From the NCBI RefSeq assembly GCF_032017025.1, contig NZ_DALZQO010000010.1, positions 37,200 through 101,199 on the forward strand: 64,000 bases of DNA, read 5' to 3'. The notes under the pieces are model-generated. The model saw only the letters and a list, made by a program, of their open reading frames with translations, was not told where the DNA came from and ran no database searches. A program made the position numbers and the translations under genes. The stretch comes from Hydrogenoanaerobacterium sp032017025. Its GTDB lineage: Bacteria > Bacillota > Clostridia > Oscillospirales > Ruminococcaceae. Positions 1-8,480 of the stretch are shown in pieces (within the stretch, counting starts at the first letter, position 1; each line of letters starts with the position of its first letter).

Positions 1-71
1 AAATTTTTTAATAAGTATTGCGTCACCATATTCCTACCACATCGGGTTGGTATTCTTATATACACATAATT

Positions 72-77
72 TATAAT
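72..77 (+). promoter_or_regulatory. Possible -10 box upstream of the zinc-ribbon/kinase pair
   Basis: TATAAT lies 71 bases before the zinc-ribbon start. A weak TTGGTA at 47-52 could be the -35 box, but the spacing of 19 bases is long. The position fits a promoter for the two-gene unit that follows. Confidence 0.35.
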
Positions 78-147
78 GCTGCAATGACTTAAATATTATT
101 ATTAGACCGACAAGCTGATTTTTTGATAACGGAAAGGAAGGATTGAT

Positions 148-423
148 ATGAGTTTTTTTTCACATTTAAGAAAACGTGGTTGCTATCACCCTCATGGGGG
201 CAGTGGCTATTTTCAGCAACCCCCTACGCAACAACCTTACCCGAACAGCCCGGCATTGACCAGTATTTGCCCCAACTGTCAGGCTGTCATCGCAGCAGAC
301 TCAAATTTTTGCTCGAACTGCGGGTCAAAAACGGCACAGAATATCGTTCGCAAATGCAATCGGTGCGGAGCTGTCACACCAAACGGTTCAAAATTTTGCC
401 CAAACTGTGGGAATCAGGTATAA
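148..423 (+). CDS. Double zinc-ribbon protein
   Basis: A 91-residue protein with two treble-clef zinc ribbons in its C-terminal half. Each has the form CPNC or CNRC, about 11-13 residues, then FCSNCG or FCPNCG, so eight cysteines could bind two Zn ions. The N-terminal 35 residues are basic, then rich in Gln, Pro and Tyr, and look disordered. The start is supported by a GGAAAGGAAGGA ribosome site. The stop lies 3 bases before the next ATG, so it is probably translated together with the downstream kinase and may serve as its adaptor or targeting module. No enzymatic role is visible. In this class of proteins such ribbons usually mediate protein or nucleic-acid binding. Confidence 0.8.
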   Translation: MSFFSHLRKRGCYHPHGGSGYFQQPPTQQPYPNSPALTSICPNCQAVIAADSNFCSNCGSKTAQNIVRKCNRCGAVTPNGSKFCPNCGNQV

Positions 424-426
424 CGG

Positions 427-1164
427 ATGGAGCGGAGATTTCCCTGCGGCGACCTGATTCATTCAGGATATGTCTTTGAAAGAGAATTGGGCGCCGGGCT
501 ATTTGGGACTTGTTATTTCTGCAAAAATCAAATGGGAGAGCCTGTTGTTTTGAAAAAATATGAGCCTGTTTCGTTTCAAATCAATCAAGGGAAAAATCAT
601 TATGAAGCAAGTATACTCTCAAGCCTTTCGCATCCGGCGATTCCTGAGCTCTTTGGCGTGCTCCATACGCGCGGCTCCATGTATTTGATCCTTGAATACA
701 AGCCCGGAAGCACATTAAATACAGATCTTTTTCAAAATCATAAAGTTTATAGCGACTTCGAGATTTCGCGAGTTGGCATACAGTTACTATCTGTGATCAA
801 TTATCTTCATTCAAGAAACATAGCACATCGAGATATAAGTATTGATAACATTATAGATAATGGAATGCATATATCGTTGGTGGACTTTGGTTTGTCCCGT
901 TCTATCCGCTATGAGGAATCAACTGCACAAACTGATTATTATTGCTTTGGCGAAGTACTGCTGTTCTTGCTATATTCCAGATACACTAAACCCAATGATA
1001 AAAAGGATATCTTTGCACCATGGTATGAAGAACTAAGGCTAACTGATTTTCAAAAGTATTATATTGGTCGGCTACTAAAGCTAAAAAAATTATTTGCCGA
1101 TATAAGGGAAATATCAAATGGTTTTAGAAAATTCATAGGAGAAGGAGTACCTCCATACTTGTAA
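427..1164 (+). CDS. Compact protein kinase-like protein (Hanks type)
   Basis: A 245-residue protein with the core signatures of eukaryotic-like Ser/Thr kinases: a Gly-rich loop (LGAGLFGTCY, about residue 22), a VLKKY lysine, a helix-C glutamate (YEASIL), a catalytic HRD at residues 134-136 with a following Asn, and DFG at 153-155. Between DFG and the helix-F-like TDYYCFG there are only about 15 residues, so the usual activation segment and APE motif are absent. It is also shorter than the normal 260-280 residue domain. No transmembrane or PASTA region is present, so it should be cytoplasmic. It follows the zinc-ribbon gene directly. Kinase fold is likely; catalytic activity is likely but unproven. 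Confidence 0.8.
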   Translation: MERRFPCGDLIHSGYVFERELGAGLFGTCYFCKNQMGEPVVLKKYEPVSFQINQGKNHYEASILSSLSHPAIPELFGVLHTRGSMYLILEYKPGSTLNTDLFQNHKVYSDFEISRVGIQLLSVINYLHSRNIAHRDISIDNIIDNGMHISLVDFGLSRSIRYEESTAQTDYYCFGEVLLFLLYSRYTKPNDKKDIFAPWYEELRLTDFQKYYIGRLLKLKKLFADIREISNGFRKFIGEGVPPYL

Positions 1165-1290
1165 CAGGCTTTTCCTTATTTATGCGAACAATACCATTCC
1201 TGACTCTTAAAAAAACGTATACATTGAAGAAAACATTTATCTTCATTGATATTGGCGACGTTTTAAGATACGGATATGGCGGTTATGCTT

Positions 1291-1336
1291 GCGGAGCTAC
1301 TGGCAGTATAATAAAGCTGCACGCAGCTCCGTTTTT
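1291..1336 (+). terminator. Intrinsic terminator after the kinase gene
   Basis: CGGAGCT (1292-1298) pairs with AGCTCCG (1325-1331) and is followed by a T-run. It lies 130 bases downstream of the kinase stop. A weaker AAAACGT/ACGTTTT pairing lies at 1212-1266. Confidence 0.55.
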
Positions 1337-1443
1337 GCTGTTCTAGCCTTTAATTCAGTTGGCTGAGATTGGGGATTACGAAATGCTATGATTGGTGAGC
1401 ACCTTATGCCGTTAATACGAACCTGTTGATAATGAAGGAAGTT

Positions 1444-2835
1444 TTAGCGGTACAAAAAGCCCGTGACTATATATCCAACTGCGGATACAACAACACCTGC
1501 AACGGTATAGGGCATAGCGGTGACAAAGTGTTTTCCGTAAGATATCCCCGCCATTTCAGCAGCGATGGGAGAAACAACATCTGCCACAGCTCCGCCTGCC
1601 CATACAGTGCCCGCCATAACCGCAAGATCCATGCCGGTACCGGTGGCAAATGCCGCTGCCAGAGGCATCATGAGTGACCAGGTGGCCCATGAGGAGCCGA
1701 TAGTATAGGAAATGACTGCCGATATCAAAAACAGGATTGCCGGAACAAAAATCTTTGGAATATTTGTGATGGACTCCTGATCCACCAGATCGTTGAAGCC
1801 CAGGTCTTGGGTTACTCTTGTCAGCACCCAGCTCAAAAGCAAAATAATAACCAAAGAAAAGTTCTTGCTCCCGCCCTTTAAAATATGTGCCTGAATTTCG
1901 GCAAGGCTGATTTTCTGAAAAAGATAAAAAACAGTTGTGAACAGCAGCGCCGCTAAGACTCCGGTAAATATAGATACATTAAAATCCGCCTTGCTGAATG
2001 CGCCCCAGAAGGAGGGAGATTTGTCTTTCCCTGTCCACCAGAATAAAAACAGTGTGCCCAGTATCAAAATTGCAACCGGTATGATCAGATTCATTGCTTT
2101 TGCGGGATATTCTTCTATTTGCTCATCCTTGCCCCTTTCTTTTTGAATGTGCCCTTGGGTCAGTTCGTCATCCTTTGTTTTTCCAAGCCGAACCTTGCCG
2201 AAGCCAAGGGAAAAGAATGTAACACCCAAAGCCAGTAAAATCATCACCCAAGTGAAGAAATTCCATGCTATACTCCTGACGACAATCTCATAGGCGCTTT
2301 CAGTAACGCCGTTTCCGAAGTTGGATGCCACAAGGGATACCATATACCCGATATTGGCTGATCCAACAGGAATCAATAAAATGAGCTGCAGGCTGGTGAC
2401 GGACAATATGAATGCAAACTTTTCCTTGGAGGCCTTCACTTTATCTAAAAAGTGGCTCATCACGGTACCCACCGCTATAAAGTGAAAGGAGCTGTTAAAG
2501 AACGTGGGGATACTAAGGCCCCAGCTCCAGCCGAGCACACCTCTTTCAGACTTTATTTTTCCCTCCATTTTATTACTGAACCCGGCAATTCCTCCAGCCA
2601 TAGAAATCAGTTCGGACAAAGCACTATATAGAACGAGAAAGCTCAGTGCATAAGCACTTCCCTCGTCAGCTAACACCTCAATAACATAGCGGCTGATTGT
2701 CGTTATTCCTGACAGAGATCCGGTGCTCAGCAGCACGCCAACTACAATCCCGCTAAAAAGAGCCGGGACAAGCTTTTTTGTTACGCAGGTCATGACAATT
2801 GTTATGAAAGCCGGTACAACTGACAACCAGAGCAT
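1444..2835 (-). CDS. NhaC-family Na+/H+ antiporter
   Basis: A 463-residue, very hydrophobic protein with about 11-12 membrane segments. It resembles the NhaC branch of the ion-transporter superfamily: paired repeats, GSSWATWSLMMPLAAA in the second half and VWAGGAVADVVSPIA near the C-terminus, where the polar residues in broken helices usually form the ion site. A charged cytoplasmic loop lies at about residues 220-245. The start has a good AAGGAGGAATTAT site. It stands alone, facing away from the peptidase gene. Substrate could be Na+/H+ or an organic-acid exchange; the sequence does not decide this. Confidence 0.8.
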   Translation of the reverse strand: MLWLSVVPAFITIVMTCVTKKLVPALFSGIVVGVLLSTGSLSGITTISRYVIEVLADEGSAYALSFLVLYSALSELISMAGGIAGFSNKMEGKIKSERGVLGWSWGLSIPTFFNSSFHFIAVGTVMSHFLDKVKASKEKFAFILSVTSLQLILLIPVGSANIGYMVSLVASNFGNGVTESAYEIVVRSIAWNFFTWVMILLALGVTFFSLGFGKVRLGKTKDDELTQGHIQKERGKDEQIEEYPAKAMNLIIPVAILILGTLFLFWWTGKDKSPSFWGAFSKADFNVSIFTGVLAALLFTTVFYLFQKISLAEIQAHILKGGSKNFSLVIILLLSWVLTRVTQDLGFNDLVDQESITNIPKIFVPAILFLISAVISYTIGSSWATWSLMMPLAAAFATGTGMDLAVMAGTVWAGGAVADVVSPIAAEMAGISYGKHFVTAMPYTVAGVVVSAVGYIVTGFLYR

Positions 2836-3095
2836 ATAATTCCTCCTTTTTCCTTAGTTTCCCCAGTTTTTATAAATAGTATCATTTTGCGGCATGAAAT
2901 ATTAAAAGCAAGTTCTCGAAATTGTCTGCCTCGCACTTTTTTCATGGTAATAAAAAGCTTTAGAACACGGGAACATTTTTCTCGATTTTAGTCTCCCATA
3001 TTTTCGCCATATTTTTCAGATAATATATGAAACCATAAAGCGTGATCGGTGATACACTTTCAGATTGACGGTTCACCGACCAACAATGCGTAGGT

Positions 3096-3113
3096 AAGGA
3101 GAGATTAAATATA
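3096..3113 (+). promoter_or_regulatory. Ribosome binding site pointing to an ATA start
   Basis: AAGGAGAG at 3096-3103 is followed after 7 bases by ATA at 3111 in frame with the peptidase. No ATG, GTG or TTG lies at this spacing. The nearest usual start, GTG at 3180, has no ribosome site and would remove the basic N-terminus of the signal peptide. Confidence 0.6.
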
Positions 3114-4487
3114 AAGTTTATTAAAAACACGACCATTTCCATATCGGAAAACAAGAAGATTACGAAGCGCATATTTGCCGTGCTGGGCACCTCTACCGTG
3201 ATGGCAGCCTTTGTTATGAGTATTCTGCAATCACTCTGTTTTCCCGCTTATGCCGTCACGGTTGACGGAACGCAAATCGGCGTTGTGGATGATCCCGCTG
3301 TGTACACACAGGCCGTCACTTCTGTTGAAGCACAGGCCGCCGGCATTTTGGGTGAAGAGTATAAATTTGCAAGCAACATAGATGTAAGCATGACCATTGT
3401 GGGAAAGGACGAGCTTTCTACAGAAAAGGACATAAGAGCTTCACTTCTCAATCAGGTCAATGAGATTGAGAAGAGCTATGTGCTGAAAGTAGATGGCGTT
3501 ACAATCGGCTCATCAACGGACAGGTCTTCCTTGCAACGCCTGTTGGATGAGCTCAGTTTGCAGTTTACAAATGAAAACACTAAAACATATCAGTTCGAAC
3601 AGGATGTATCCATTTCTTACGAGTATACCGCAGCCGACACGCTAAGTAATCCGTCAGCTATTCGTGAAATACTTACTGCAAATACCGAAGAGGCGATTTC
3701 TTATACAGTGACAAAAGGTGATACCTATAGTGAAATTGCTAATGACAATGGACTGCGGTTTAGTGAACTGATGGCACTTAATCCACAGGCCAGCGTAGAT
3801 GAGCTTATGATTGGTGATGTGCTCAATATAAAGAATGCCATTCCATTTCTGTCTGTGAGGACTGTTGAGAGTGTCACCTATACCGAGGCAATAGAAAGTC
3901 CCGTCGAGTATATTGATGACGTTTCTCTTTATGTAGGCGAAACACAAATGAAAACAGAGGGATTGGCGGGAGAGTCACAGGTTACTGCCGAGGTTACTTA
4001 TGTAAATAACAAAGAAATTGATCGCACGATAACTGAAACCAAAACGCTAACAGATCCCACGAAAACAATCATCGCAAAGGGTGTTACTCCCCGTCCCAAA
4101 ACGGCTTCCTATGGATCATATATCTGGCCTCTTTCTGGGAAGGTGACATCTACAACTGGCAACAGAAATCTTTTGGGAAGCGCGAACTATCATTCCGGAC
4201 TGGACATCGCAGCGCCTTATGGAACAAATGTTAAAGCTTCTGATGGTGGGTTGGTCACCTTTGCGGGCTGGAACGGTAGCTATGGAAATCTCGTCATTAT
4301 CACCCATGACAATGGAACCCAGACCTACTATGCGCATAATTCATCCCTACTGGTTTCCAAGGGCGAGCGTGTTTATCGGGGACAAGCTATTGCGAAAGTT
4401 GGTTCCACGGGACGTTCGACAGGCAATCACAGTCATTTTGAAGTTCGGGTAGACGGTTCCATTCGTAACCCGTATGATTTTCTGTAA
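3111..4487 (+). CDS. LysM-G5-M23 cell-wall endopeptidase
   Basis: Secreted or membrane-anchored peptidoglycan peptidase. From the ATA at 3111 the product is 458 residues: a basic leader (KFIKNTT...ENKKITKR), a hydrophobic stretch ending LCFPAYA (signal peptide or anchor), a linker region, LysM at about 196-240 (TVTKGDTYSEIA), G5 at about 247-323 and a C-terminal M23 domain at about 340-458. The zinc ligands are the HSGLD motif near residue 361 and HSH in NHSHFEVR near 440. LysM and G5 bind wall glycans, and M23 enzymes cut peptide cross-links. This architecture is common in spore-forming Firmicutes. With the conventional GTG start at 3180 the protein is 435 residues. The ATA may be a rare start, a mutation or a sequencing error. 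Confidence 0.85.
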   Translation: MKFIKNTTISISENKKITKRIFAVLGTSTVMAAFVMSILQSLCFPAYAVTVDGTQIGVVDDPAVYTQAVTSVEAQAAGILGEEYKFASNIDVSMTIVGKDELSTEKDIRASLLNQVNEIEKSYVLKVDGVTIGSSTDRSSLQRLLDELSLQFTNENTKTYQFEQDVSISYEYTAADTLSNPSAIREILTANTEEAISYTVTKGDTYSEIANDNGLRFSELMALNPQASVDELMIGDVLNIKNAIPFLSVRTVESVTYTEAIESPVEYIDDVSLYVGETQMKTEGLAGESQVTAEVTYVNNKEIDRTITETKTLTDPTKTIIAKGVTPRPKTASYGSYIWPLSGKVTSTTGNRNLLGSANYHSGLDIAAPYGTNVKASDGGLVTFAGWNGSYGNLVIITHDNGTQTYYAHNSSLLVSKGERVYRGQAIAKVGSTGRSTGNHSHFEVRVDGSIRNPYDFL

Positions 4488-4512
4488 ATAACGTGGCAAC
4501 ACCCCGACTACC

Positions 4513-5469
4513 TTATGGATTTATCCGGTGTGTCTTTCTGTATTCCAAAGGCGTAACTTTCATAATCTCTTTAAATGCGGCCGAGAACTTGCTCTGGCTT
4601 TCATAGCCAACAGCTGCTGAAATATCTGCAATACTCTGTTCGGATTCACAAAGAAGTTGGGATGCCTTCTGTATCCGAAATTCTTTCATATAAGCCGCTA
4701 TTGATTGGCCAAACACGCCCTTAAAATGCTGTTTCAGAGCGGTGGCACTAATAAGAAACTCCTGAGACAGTTCTTTAATCGTAAAGCGATAAGACAGTTT
4801 TTCGGTTATACGCTTCTGGATTTGTTTGACTATGTCTACTTGCTGCCTTGCATAAATGTTCTTTCTGCTTTCAATCATAGGGTCAAAGCAGAAAAGATAC
4901 AGCAGCAATTCCATGATCTTGAGACGATAATATACGCCTCTAATTTTTTCTGAAACAGAATACATGTCGGAAAAGATGTGCTTGATAGCATCCCTCGATT
5001 GTATTAAAAAGCACTCGTCGAGGAGAAAAAAACGCTCCAGCGTACTGCATATATTGTTGGGCATTCCAGGAAGGATACGACTCCATTCACATGGTATGCC
5101 ATCTAAATCAATAGTAATTATAAAGCCCTGATAGTATCCCAAAGGCAATTCAATGTTGTTGCAGTGATTTTGGAGAGGACTGAGAAAGAGATCCCCCTCG
5201 CCCACATATTGAAAGCAACCGTCTTCCATCTGACATTCGAAACGACCGGACTGGCAGTGGTTGATCTCAATAATTCTTCTGGATTTGTTTGTCTCAGGCA
5301 AATATTGATAGGAAGATATATCAATTTTCGTTGCTTGAATCCCTGGAAAGACCTGATAGACCTGTGCGGTTGCGGTACCCTCCGGTAGTCTTAGATTATA
5401 TGTATCATGATCTTCAGGTTCATTTATAAGGATTTCTTTATCGAAATGCGAAGTTTTATTTGAGTTCAT
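4513..5469 (-). CDS. AraC-family transcriptional regulator
   Basis: A 318-residue protein with an N-terminal sensor region of about 200 residues and a C-terminal AraC double helix-turn-helix. The second HTH carries the typical SIADISAAVGYESQSKFSAAFK pattern and ends at PLEYRK. Start at ATG with an AACAGGAGG site. It is convergent with the peptidase and divergent from the metal-resistance genes; the shared intergenic region is about 225 bases. The sensor shows no recognisable ligand motif. It could control the adjacent HMA/ATPase unit, but ArsR-type operators there make a separate role more likely. Confidence 0.85.
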   Translation of the reverse strand: MNSNKTSHFDKEILINEPEDHDTYNLRLPEGTATAQVYQVFPGIQATKIDISSYQYLPETNKSRRIIEINHCQSGRFECQMEDGCFQYVGEGDLFLSPLQNHCNNIELPLGYYQGFIITIDLDGIPCEWSRILPGMPNNICSTLERFFLLDECFLIQSRDAIKHIFSDMYSVSEKIRGVYYRLKIMELLLYLFCFDPMIESRKNIYARQQVDIVKQIQKRITEKLSYRFTIKELSQEFLISATALKQHFKGVFGQSIAAYMKEFRIQKASQLLCESEQSIADISAAVGYESQSKFSAAFKEIMKVTPLEYRKTHRINP

Positions 5470-5508
5470 TTTCCTACCTCCTGTTTACTGGACGATAATG
5501 CAAGAAAT

Positions 5509-5541
5509 GCAAAACACCAAAGCTTTGTGTCTGTGTTTTGC
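5509..5541. repeat. Inverted repeat upstream of the AraC gene
   Basis: GCAAAACAC (5509-5517) and GTGTTTTGC (5533-5541) are perfect inverted copies separated by 15 bases. They lie just upstream of the minus-strand AraC gene. They could be an operator for its own product or a hairpin in its leader. Confidence 0.5.
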
Positions 5542-5590
5542 TCCAATCGGTCAGTTTTTTCGCCCGATTAGTCAAGTTCCTGCCTACCTG

Positions 5591-5656
5591 TTGACAGCAC
5601 CTGTATAGATGCATATACTATAAATATAACAATCAAGCAATTGATTAATCGTTTGA
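5591..5656 (+). promoter_or_regulatory. Promoter and ArsR-type operator of the metal-resistance operon
   Basis: TTGACA (5591-5596), 17 bases, then TATACT (5614-5619) form a near-consensus sigma-A promoter. Directly downstream, 5633-5656 is an imperfect palindrome (TCAAGCAATTGA / TTAATCGTTTGA, 9 of 12 positions symmetric) of the AT-rich kind bound by ArsR/SmtB repressors. Overlap with the transcription start suits metal-relieved repression by one of the two ArsR proteins encoded nearby. Confidence 0.7.
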
Positions 5657-5694
5657 TTTGATTGTAAAAAATATAACAACCGAAAGGGGTATAC

Positions 5695-5916
5695 ATGATG
5701 AAAAAAACAATTAAATTGCAGGATCTGGACTGCGCCAACTGCGCCGCTAAAATCGAGAACGCCATTTCCAAGCTGGAGGGTGTCATCAGCTGCAAGGTGA
5801 ACTTCATGGGTCAGAAAATGATACTGGAGGCTCCCGATGAGAAATTTGACGAAGTCCTCACGCAAGCTAAGAAAACCGCAAACAAGATTGAAGCAGACCT
5901 TGTGTTTTTAGATTAA
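5695..5916 (+). CDS. HMA-domain metal-binding protein
   Basis: A 73-residue single heavy-metal-associated domain with the metal motif DCANCAAKIE (about residues 13-22), the CxxC site that carries soft or borderline metals. Length matches CopZ-like metallochaperones or a detached N-terminal domain of a P1B ATPase. It is the first gene of the operon and lies 66 bases before the ATPase, which itself lacks an HMA domain, so it most likely delivers metal to that pump. The start is ATG 5695 or 5698, with GAAAGGGG upstream. Metal preference (Cd/Zn versus Cu) cannot be read directly; the partner pump suggests Cd/Zn/Pb. Confidence 0.85.
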   Translation: MMKKTIKLQDLDCANCAAKIENAISKLEGVISCKVNFMGQKMILEAPDEKFDEVLTQAKKTANKIEADLVFLD

Positions 5917-5922
5917 TAACGA

Positions 5923-5958
5923 AAGCGGCAGCGACTGTGCATACAACCGCTGCCGCTT
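5923..5958 (+). other. Intercistronic hairpin between HMA gene and ATPase gene
   Basis: AAGCGGCAGCG (5923-5933) pairs perfectly with CGCTGCCGCTT (5948-5958). There is no T-run, so it is probably not a full terminator. It may stabilise the upstream message and raise the chaperone-to-pump ratio. Confidence 0.55.
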
Positions 5959-5982
5959 CGTTAAGAAGGAGGGTTATATAAA

Positions 5983-7899
5983 ATGAATAAAAAGGAAAAA
6001 AATCTCCTGAAACGGATTCTGGTTGCGGGAGTAATCTTCTTTTTAGCAATACCGCTGGCACGCGGCGAGCAGATGTTTAATCTGCTTGGCTGGGAACTGT
6101 TCCGTTCACCAGCTCTGAACTACATTGTGTTCATAGCGTTTCTTGCCTCTTACCTGATCATCGGTGGTGAAATCGTTCTAAAGGCACTTAAAAATATCCG
6201 CAAAGGTCAGGTGTTTGATGAAAACTTCCTGATGAGCATTGCCACAATCGGTGCATTCTGTCTTGGAGAATATGCGGAAGGCGTTGCCGTTATGCTGTTC
6301 TATCAGGTAGGGGAGCTGTTCCAATCCTACGCAGTATCACGCTCACGGCGCTCCATCGCTGACCTGATGGATATCCGTCCTGATTATGCCAATGTGATGC
6401 GGAACGGTCAACTGGTACAGGTAGACCCGGAAGAGGTAGCTGTTGGCGATACAGTCATTGTAAAGCCCGGAGAGCGCATCCCTCTGGACGGTGTGATAAC
6501 AGACGGCCACTCTGCGCTGGACACATCAGCGCTTACCGGCGAATCTGTCCCTCGTGACGCTAGTGTTGGAGATTCGGTTATCAGCGGCTGTATCAATCAG
6601 ACCGGCAAGCTGACAATTGAAGTTACAAAGGTGTTTGGAGAATCCACTGTTTCAAAAATTCTGGAGCTGGTTGAAAACGCTTCGGATAAAAAGAGTAAAA
6701 GCGAAAACTTTATCACTCGGTTCGCACGCTACTATACGCCGGTTGTTGTCTTTGCGGCAGTTGCGCTGGCAATTATACCACCTCTTGTGACCGGGCAGTC
6801 TTTCCTTATCTGGATTGAGCGCGCCCTTACCTTCCTTGTCATCTCTTGCCCTTGTGCATTGGTTATTTCAGTGCCCCTCAGCTTCTTCGGTGGCATAGGT
6901 GGTGCTTCCAAGGCTGGCGTTTTGGTAAAGGGAAGCAACTATCTGGAGCTTCTTGCCGATACCGAAATTGTTGTGTTTGATAAAACCGGCACCCTTACCA
7001 AAGGAAACTTTGTTGTGGGCGAGGTTCGTGCCCTTAGTATGAGCGAGGAGGATCTGATCAGAATCGCTGCCCATGCGGAGGACTACTCTAGCCACCCGAT
7101 TGCGGTAAGCATCAAGAAGGCGTATGGCAAAGCGGTTGATCCCTCGTTGATCAGCGATATTGAGGAAATCGCCGGCCATGGCGTGCAGGCCTCTATCGAC
7201 GGAAAGGTCGTCTTGGCAGGTAATGCCAAGCTCATGAAGCTCAAAAATATTGCTTATGAGGATTCTTCCTCCGTAGGAACCGTCGTGCATGTTGCTGTGG
7301 ATGGAGTCTATGCCGGATACATCGTCATTGCAGATGAAGTCAAGCCGGACTCTGCGCAGGCTATTTTGGATTTGAAAGCGGCCGGGGTAAAGCAGACAAT
7401 TATGCTCACCGGTGATGCAGATGCCGTAGGTAAAAAGGTAGCGGCTCAGTTAAATCTTGATAAGGTATATACCGAGCTGCTGCCTGCCGATAAGGTTATG
7501 CAGGTTGAAAAGCTAATCAGCGAAAAAAGCGTGAAAAAAATGCTGGCCTTCGTCGGCGACGGTATCAATGATGCGCCGGTTCTGGCAAGAGCAGATGTGG
7601 GAATTGCCATGGGCGGCCTTGGCTCGGATGCTGCCATTGAAGCAGCTGACGTTGTAATCATGACTGACGAGCCATCCAAGATCGCCACAGTAATGAAGAT
7701 TAGCCGCAAAACACTCCGCATTGTGAAGCAGAATATTACCTTCTCCCTGGCGGTAAAAGGAATCGTACTGGTGTTGGGAGCCTTCGGAATCGCAAATATG
7801 TGGGGAGCTATCTTTGCGGATGTAGGCGTTTCCATCATTGCTATCCTAAACGCAATTCGCGCCTTGAACGTTAAAAAATACATTCAGGTAAAAAGATAA
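5983..7899 (+). CDS. P1B-type heavy-metal ATPase (CadA/ZntA-like)
   Basis: A 638-residue metal-export ATPase of the cytoplasmic membrane. Visible in order: an N-terminal membrane region, the actuator motif TGES near residue 186, the ion-site motif SCPCALVIS near 288, the phosphorylation site DKTGT near 333, the P1B-specific HP dipeptide (SSHPIAV) and GDGINDAP in the hinge. The C-terminal membrane segment holds DVGVSIIAILNAIRAL, typical of the Cd/Zn/Pb class. No N-terminal HMA domain is present; the HMA protein just upstream supplies one. Start chosen at ATG 5983 with AGGAGGG. Expected to pump Cd, Zn or Pb out of the cell, induced by metal through an ArsR repressor. Confidence 0.9.
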   Translation: MNKKEKNLLKRILVAGVIFFLAIPLARGEQMFNLLGWELFRSPALNYIVFIAFLASYLIIGGEIVLKALKNIRKGQVFDENFLMSIATIGAFCLGEYAEGVAVMLFYQVGELFQSYAVSRSRRSIADLMDIRPDYANVMRNGQLVQVDPEEVAVGDTVIVKPGERIPLDGVITDGHSALDTSALTGESVPRDASVGDSVISGCINQTGKLTIEVTKVFGESTVSKILELVENASDKKSKSENFITRFARYYTPVVVFAAVALAIIPPLVTGQSFLIWIERALTFLVISCPCALVISVPLSFFGGIGGASKAGVLVKGSNYLELLADTEIVVFDKTGTLTKGNFVVGEVRALSMSEEDLIRIAAHAEDYSSHPIAVSIKKAYGKAVDPSLISDIEEIAGHGVQASIDGKVVLAGNAKLMKLKNIAYEDSSSVGTVVHVAVDGVYAGYIVIADEVKPDSAQAILDLKAAGVKQTIMLTGDADAVGKKVAAQLNLDKVYTELLPADKVMQVEKLISEKSVKKMLAFVGDGINDAPVLARADVGIAMGGLGSDAAIEAADVVIMTDEPSKIATVMKISRKTLRIVKQNITFSLAVKGIVLVLGAFGIANMWGAIFADVGVSIIAILNAIRALNVKKYIQVKR

Positions 7900-7967
7900 A
7901 TCCCAACAATGGCTGTCGTGTTATTTGCAACAAAACAGGGCTCAGCCGAGCAGTTCAGATGTGCTAT

Positions 7968-8384
7968 TCACGCCTCGTTGTGAGTAGCACATTTTTGCTC
8001 ACGCTCCTTGTGGTTCGTGATTCCCTTGCCCGGACAGGATACCTGAAAAAAATCATCAATCATACAATGAATGAGTCGGGCGGTTTCTGTATCTGCCAGA
8101 GTGTAGTAAACCTCTTTTCCCTCTCGCCGGCTGGTAATAAGGCCGCTGAGCCTTAAAGATTTCAAATGATGAGACACTGCTGCAGTGCTCATTCCGATGG
8201 CTGCCGCAATGTTAATTCCACATTCCTCGCAGTGGCACAAGAGCCACAAAATCCGCAGCCGGGTACCATCACTCAGCTGCTGAAAAAAAGAAGCGGCTTC
8301 AGAAAAAGCTTTTTCCTCAGGAATCCGCTCCAAAATCGTTTCAATACTTTGCCCGTGGTCGTGTGGCAGTTTTCTTGAACCCAC
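7968..8384 (-). CDS. ArsR-family metal-responsive repressor (CadC/CzrA-like)
   Basis: A winged-helix ArsR repressor of about 138 residues. The DNA-reading helix is MSTAAVSHHLKSL. A possible metal site precedes it (LLCHCEECG), in the helix-3 position where CadC carries Cys ligands. The C-terminal tail adds further Cys and His (IHCMIDD, VSCPGKG, KCATHNEA). The start is placed at GTG 8384 because GGAAGGTG sits 8 bases upstream; a TTG at 8402 would start inside the operator. It is convergent with the ATPase gene and divergent from the second ArsR gene. Probably represses the metal pump operon and is released by Cd/Pb/Zn. Confidence 0.85.
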   Translation of the reverse strand: MGSRKLPHDHGQSIETILERIPEEKAFSEAASFFQQLSDGTRLRILWLLCHCEECGINIAAAIGMSTAAVSHHLKSLRLSGLITSRREGKEVYYTLADTETARLIHCMIDDFFQVSCPGKGITNHKEREQKCATHNEA

Positions 8385-8402
8385 AGAGATCACACCTTCC
8401 AA

Positions 8403-8428
8403 ATTAAATAATTACTTGATTATTTAAT
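8403..8428. promoter_or_regulatory. Perfect palindromic operator between divergent arsR genes
   Basis: ATTAAATAAT (8403-8412), a 6-base spacer, then ATTATTTAAT (8419-8428) form an exact inverted repeat. AT-rich 10-6-10 palindromes of this type are classic ArsR/SmtB sites, and the location allows control of both genes. Confidence 0.7.
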
Positions 8429-8480
8429 TATATGTCCGTACTTTCTAATAGTCAAATTTTTTTAAAGGAAGGGGAATGCA

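Noticed and set aside
2836..2960. Possible Na+ riboswitch before the NhaC gene
   Set aside because: No conserved motif of known Na+ or Li+ aptamers could be seen on the minus strand.
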